DNA of 64,000 bases, taken from the NCBI RefSeq assembly GCF_008698235.1, contig NZ_PEBH01000011.1, positions 1 to 64,000 of the forward strand, given 5' to 3'. Positions 61,145 through 64,000 of the stretch are shown here, in pieces. How positions within the stretch are numbered: position 1 is the stretch's first letter; every line of letters begins with the position of its first letter. Below the pieces are notes generated by a model that ran no database searches, was not told the origin of the DNA, and worked only from the letters and a program-made list of their open reading frames with translations. A program made the position numbers and the translations under genes. Origin of the DNA: Bifidobacterium rousetti (lineage in GTDB: Bacteria; Actinomycetota; Actinomycetes; Actinomycetales; Bifidobacteriaceae).

Positions 61145-61771
61145 CTACCCGAGTAGCGGCTTGGGCGGCAGGATCCGGTCGATGACGAACACGACCAGCC
61201 CGATCGCGAGGAATCCCAGCGCGAGCTTGCCGCAGTTGACGCCGAACTGCATCCACCCCAACGCCTTCAGGTCGATGAACTGGTACGGGTACGGGTTGCC
61301 GCCGGCCGCCGGCCCACCCGTGGGCCACAGGGCGGCGCGGATGAGCACGAACGCGAGGTACACGGGGAAGTACAGCAGCCAGCTGAACATGTAATGCCAC
61401 TTGAACCGGCGATGCGCATCGAACAGCAGGAAGTCGACGAGCGCCATGATCGGCGCGACGCGATGCAGCCACGTGTTCGTCATCAGCCCCAGCACGGCCG
61501 GCACGTACGCCGGGTCGTCGGGCGGCATCAGCAGGAACGCGACGACCGCGGTGATCACCGCGTACACCGTCACGCAGCCCTTCAGCCAGGCGGGCGGCTC
61601 GATGCCCTTCAGAATCGAGGAGGCGCCGGCCCACAGCATCACGAATCCGAGCGCGAACCCCGCCTGGAACGTGAAATAGGTCCAGTATTCAGGCTTGTGC
61701 CACGCCTCGTAGATGCCGACGAAGCACATGGCGGCGATCGCCAGCCGCCACAGTCCCGCGATGAATCTCAT
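61145..61771 (-). CDS. Pr6Pr-type membrane protein
   Basis: The 208-residue protein has six membrane segments and the actinobacterial Pr6Pr family pattern, seen in NTWLHRVAPIMALVDFLLFD, KWHYMFSWLLYFPVYLAFVL and GNPYPYQFIDLKALGW. The function is unknown. It lies upstream of rph on the same strand with a 52-bp gap and divergent from pncB. No strong binding site is seen. Confidence 0.75.
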   Translation of the reverse strand: MRFIAGLWRLAIAAMCFVGIYEAWHKPEYWTYFTFQAGFALGFVMLWAGASSILKGIEPPAWLKGCVTVYAVITAVVAFLLMPPDDPAYVPAVLGLMTNTWLHRVAPIMALVDFLLFDAHRRFKWHYMFSWLLYFPVYLAFVLIRAALWPTGGPAAGGNPYPYQFIDLKALGWMQFGVNCGKLALGFLAIGLVVFVIDRILPPKPLLG

Positions 61772-61864
61772 GGTCCCCAGTCTAGGCGGAACATGCGAAC
61801 CGGAGTAGGCTGTTGCCCAGCGAAATCACAGCGAAACATCGAAACATCCGATCAGGGAGTTCAC

Positions 61865-63184
61865 ATGGATTATTCACCGGCGCTGATGACCGACATGTAC
61901 GAATACACGATGCTCGACGCGTGCCTCAAGGACGGCACCGCGAACCGCAAGTGCGTCTTCGAGGTGTTCACCCGCCACCTGCCGATCGGCCGGCGCTACG
62001 GCGTGGTCGCCGGCACCGGACGCATCCTCGACGAGCTCGAGCGCTTCCACCTCGACGACGAGGACCTGAAATTCCTCGCCGACCGCAGGATCGTGAGCCC
62101 CGAGACGATCAAGTGGCTCGAGAACTTCCGCTTCTCCGGCACGATCAAGGGCTACCGCGAGGGCGAGATGTTCTTCCCGAACTCCCCGATCCTCGAGGTC
62201 GAGGGCACGTTCGGCGAGTGCACGCTACTCGAGACGCTGATCCTGTCCGTGCTGAACTACGATTCCGCGGTCGCCTCGGCCGCCTCCCGCATGGCCTCCG
62301 CCGCGAAGGACCGCCCCTGCATGGACATGGGCGGACGCCGCACGAACGAGTGGAGCGCGGTGGCCGCCGCGCGCGCCGCGGTCGTCGGAGGATTCCAGGG
62401 CACCGCGAACCTGCTCGCCGCGCAGATGTACGGCTTGAAGGCGATCGGCACGGCCGCGCACTGCTTCACGCTCGTGCACGACAGCGAGCGCCAGGCGTTC
62501 GAATCGCAGATCGCCGCTTTGGGCAAGAACACGACCCTCCTCGTCGACACGTACAACATCGAACAGGCCGTGAAGACCGCGGTCGAGGTCGCCGGCCCGG
62601 AGCTCGGCGGCGTGCGCATCGACTCGGGCGATCTCGCGCTCATGGCCCAGCGCGTGCGCAACCAGCTCGACGCGCTCGGCGCGACGAACACGCGCATCAC
62701 CGTCACCAACGACCTCGACGAGTACGCGCTGGCCGCGCTGCAGACCGCGCCGGTCGACTCGTACGGCGTCGGCACGATGCTCGTCACCGGCTCGGGCGCG
62801 CCCACCTGCGCGATGGTGTACAAGCTCACCGAACGTGAGGGCGCGGACGGGGTGATGGTCCCGGTCATGAAGAAGTCGAAGGACAAGGCCACCGTGCCGG
62901 GCCGCAAGGTCGCCTACCGCTCGTACGAGTACGGCCTCGCCGACGTCGAGCACGTGATCTCCGGATCGGAGGAGAAGCTCGCCGCGTTCCGCCCTGAGGA
63001 GGGCTGGAAGGATCTCATGGTCGACTTCGTGGACCACGGCGAGATCGATTCGCAGTGGCAGGGGCACGACGCGATCCAGCGAGCGCACGACTACCGCGCG
63101 AAGGCGCTGGCCGAACTGCCGATCGCGGCGCAGAGCCTCATGCGCGGCGACCCGGTGATTCCTACCGAGGTGACGGTGCTGTAA
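61865..63184 (+). CDS. pncB: Nicotinate phosphoribosyltransferase
   Basis: The enzyme makes nicotinate mononucleotide from nicotinate and PRPP for NAD salvage. Segments: ALMTDMYEYTMLDACLKDG, FEVFTRHLPIGRRYGVVAG, MDMGGRRTNEWSAVAAARAA (His-less variant of the usual R-H motif region), ALGAT-NTRITVTNDLDEYAL and VDSYGVGTMLVTGSGAPTC near the end. It has 439 residues. The start at 61865 follows GGGAGTTCAC; an upstream in-frame stretch is intergenic. The long hairpin element at 63235 stands 50 bp after the stop. Confidence 0.95.
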   Translation: MDYSPALMTDMYEYTMLDACLKDGTANRKCVFEVFTRHLPIGRRYGVVAGTGRILDELERFHLDDEDLKFLADRRIVSPETIKWLENFRFSGTIKGYREGEMFFPNSPILEVEGTFGECTLLETLILSVLNYDSAVASAASRMASAAKDRPCMDMGGRRTNEWSAVAAARAAVVGGFQGTANLLAAQMYGLKAIGTAAHCFTLVHDSERQAFESQIAALGKNTTLLVDTYNIEQAVKTAVEVAGPELGGVRIDSGDLALMAQRVRNQLDALGATNTRITVTNDLDEYALAALQTAPVDSYGVGTMLVTGSGAPTCAMVYKLTEREGADGVMVPVMKKSKDKATVPGRKVAYRSYEYGLADVEHVISGSEEKLAAFRPEEGWKDLMVDFVDHGEIDSQWQGHDAIQRAHDYRAKALAELPIAAQSLMRGDPVIPTEVTVL

Positions 63185-63234
63185 GTCGCCGCCTCGCTTA
63201 TTCGCGTCTTCTGCATCCTGCCGTCTGGTGGGGC

Positions 63235-63321
63235 GGGGTGGGGCGTGGGACGCGATGCCGGACACACTCAAGGCCGTTCGGCCAAGCCTACGGTCCGGCA
63301 TCGCGTTCCACGCCCCACCCC
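63235..63321. repeat. 87-nt long-hairpin element, copy 2
   Basis: Arms 63235-63263 and 63293-63321 pair at 28 of 29 positions, the exception being a G opposite T. The 29-nt loop 63264-63292 reads ACACTCAAGGCCG...CAAGCCTACG and differs from copy 1 at two positions. The arms match those of copy 1 at only 15 of 29 positions but both begin with G-rich sequence and end in GAC. Confidence 0.8.
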
Positions 63322-63441
63322 TTTGTCCTCTTGTGTCCGCTTGTCCGCGTCGTCTTGGGGATTACGCGGGATGTTGTCTGCCGCCGGGATGCGCCGTAGC
63401 CTGAAAATGCAAAAGCAACCGGGCCGGCGAAGGAGACGGAC

Positions 63442-64000
63442 ATGGGACGGGATCATCATCGAACGGTATCGACATCGCGGATACGCCGCTTGTCGGGCGT
63501 TGTATGCGTTGCCCTTGTCGCGATCATGGCGTTGACGTCGTGCGCCTCCAATCCACTCGCCTCGGGTAGTGGGAGCGGGAATGGCGGCGGAGCCGGGGCG
63601 GACGGCGAGCCGGTGTTCACCGGCGTGCATGCGGAAGACTATTCGTGGGCGTACGAACGGGCGAAGCGCGAGGGCAGCGAGTTCGCGGTGCGGGCGCTCT
63701 CCGACGGCGAGCTCACCGAGGCGGAGACCCAGGAGGCGGCGGACCGCTACGTCTCCTGCATGGCGGACAAGGGCTTCACCGCCACCAAGTCCATCGACGG
63801 ATCGGGCGATGTCTACGTACCGGACGGGGTGTCCGCCGATCGGATAAACAGCGCCAGCGACACCTGCGAGCAGGAGTCCGGCATCCGCTATCTGGCGGGC
63901 CTGCTCTATCAGGACCGGACCAATCCGGACGGCAAGAACGACATCCCGATGGTCATCGACTGCATGCGCCGGCACGGCGTCGTCGACGACTCGATGACCG
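63442..64000 (+). CDS. Putative secreted lipoprotein (truncated by window end)
   Basis: At least 186 residues are present and the frame is open to the window edge. A basic start (RIRRLSG) and hydrophobic segment end in a lipobox LTSC (Cys34), followed by a Ser/Gly linker (ASGSGSGNGGGAGA) and a domain with two further Cys pairs: RYVSCMADKGF, SDTCEQESGIRY and VIDCMRRHG. I do not recognise the domain; the paired cysteines suggest disulfides outside the cell. AGGAGACGGAC precedes the ATG at 63442. It follows pncB after the hairpin element. Confidence 0.8.
   Translation, partial: MGRDHHRTVSTSRIRRLSGVVCVALVAIMALTSCASNPLASGSGSGNGGGAGADGEPVFTGVHAEDYSWAYERAKREGSEFAVRALSDGELTEAETQEAADRYVSCMADKGFTATKSIDGSGDVYVPDGVSADRINSASDTCEQESGIRYLAGLLYQDRTNPDGKNDIPMVIDCMRRHGVVDDSMT

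Noticed and set aside
62320..62360. Suspected missing catalytic residue in pncB (RRTNEW instead of the more usual R-x-H form)
   Set aside because: Variation at this position occurs among bacterial nicotinate phosphoribosyltransferases, and all other segments are intact.

Overview
The window is high-GC, gene-dense DNA from an actinobacterium, almost certainly a Bifidobacterium. The reasons are AAGGAG-type ribosome binding sites, a solute-binding protein, two permeases, GH42 beta-galactosidase and LacI regulator in the order of the bifidobacterial galCDEGR galactan-utilisation operon, an araB-araD-araA set with its own LacI regulator, and the overall codon use. I cannot name the species from sequence alone.

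Region 1 (about 11-19431, all minus strand) is one large exopolysaccharide or capsule locus, read right to left. It starts with a priming phosphoglycosyl transferase, then a DUF4012 membrane protein and a fused chain-length/BY-kinase protein. Next come a DUF4422 protein, a PssD/PssE pair and a run of glycosyltransferases, with a Wzy-like polymerase, a pyruvyl transferase, a Wzx flippase, a nitroreductase-family protein and an acyltransferase. rfbA (dTDP-sugar supply) closes the window edge. Nearly all neighbours overlap by 1-20 bp or are a few bases apart, so they are probably co-translated. The predicted product is a Wzy-type polymer with acyl and probably pyruvate decoration. Upstream of the operon (19432-20000) lie a G10 homopolymer, a twice-repeated palindrome and three short direct repeats. 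A divergently transcribed 154-residue protein of unknown function follows.

Region 2 (20928-25575) holds an NRAMP metal transporter, a membrane-anchored HNH nuclease, an aldo/keto reductase and a LacI regulator. Region 3 (26063-34118) holds the GH42 beta-galactosidase and its ABC transporter behind a promoter with two 18-bp operator-like palindromes, and a divergent sugar-porter MFS protein with an unusual 200-residue tail. Region 4 (34123-42590) holds a fused two-unit ABC exporter, a Na+/H+ antiporter and an acyl-CoA synthetase. Region 5 (42676-48599) is araBDA plus its LacI-type repressor, with the operon interrupted by structured repeats.

Region 6 (48828-64000) is mainly housekeeping: rnhB, lepB, rplS, an RlmI-like methyltransferase, a DUF1893 protein, an ECF S component with a DUF362 protein, pgi, tRNA-Thr, tRNA-Leu, an AEC transporter, rdgB, rph, a Pr6Pr-type membrane protein, pncB and a truncated lipoprotein gene.

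The most unusual content is non-coding. Several families of intergenic hairpins occur here. The most striking is an 87-nt element (two copies, 48734-48820 and 63235-63321) built as 29-nt arm, 29-nt loop, 29-nt arm. The loop is nearly invariant, while the arms have diverged at about half of their positions yet remain almost perfectly complementary. A second family, a tandem hairpin, has at least four intergenic copies and one copy that appears to be read through in frame inside the fused ABC transporter.
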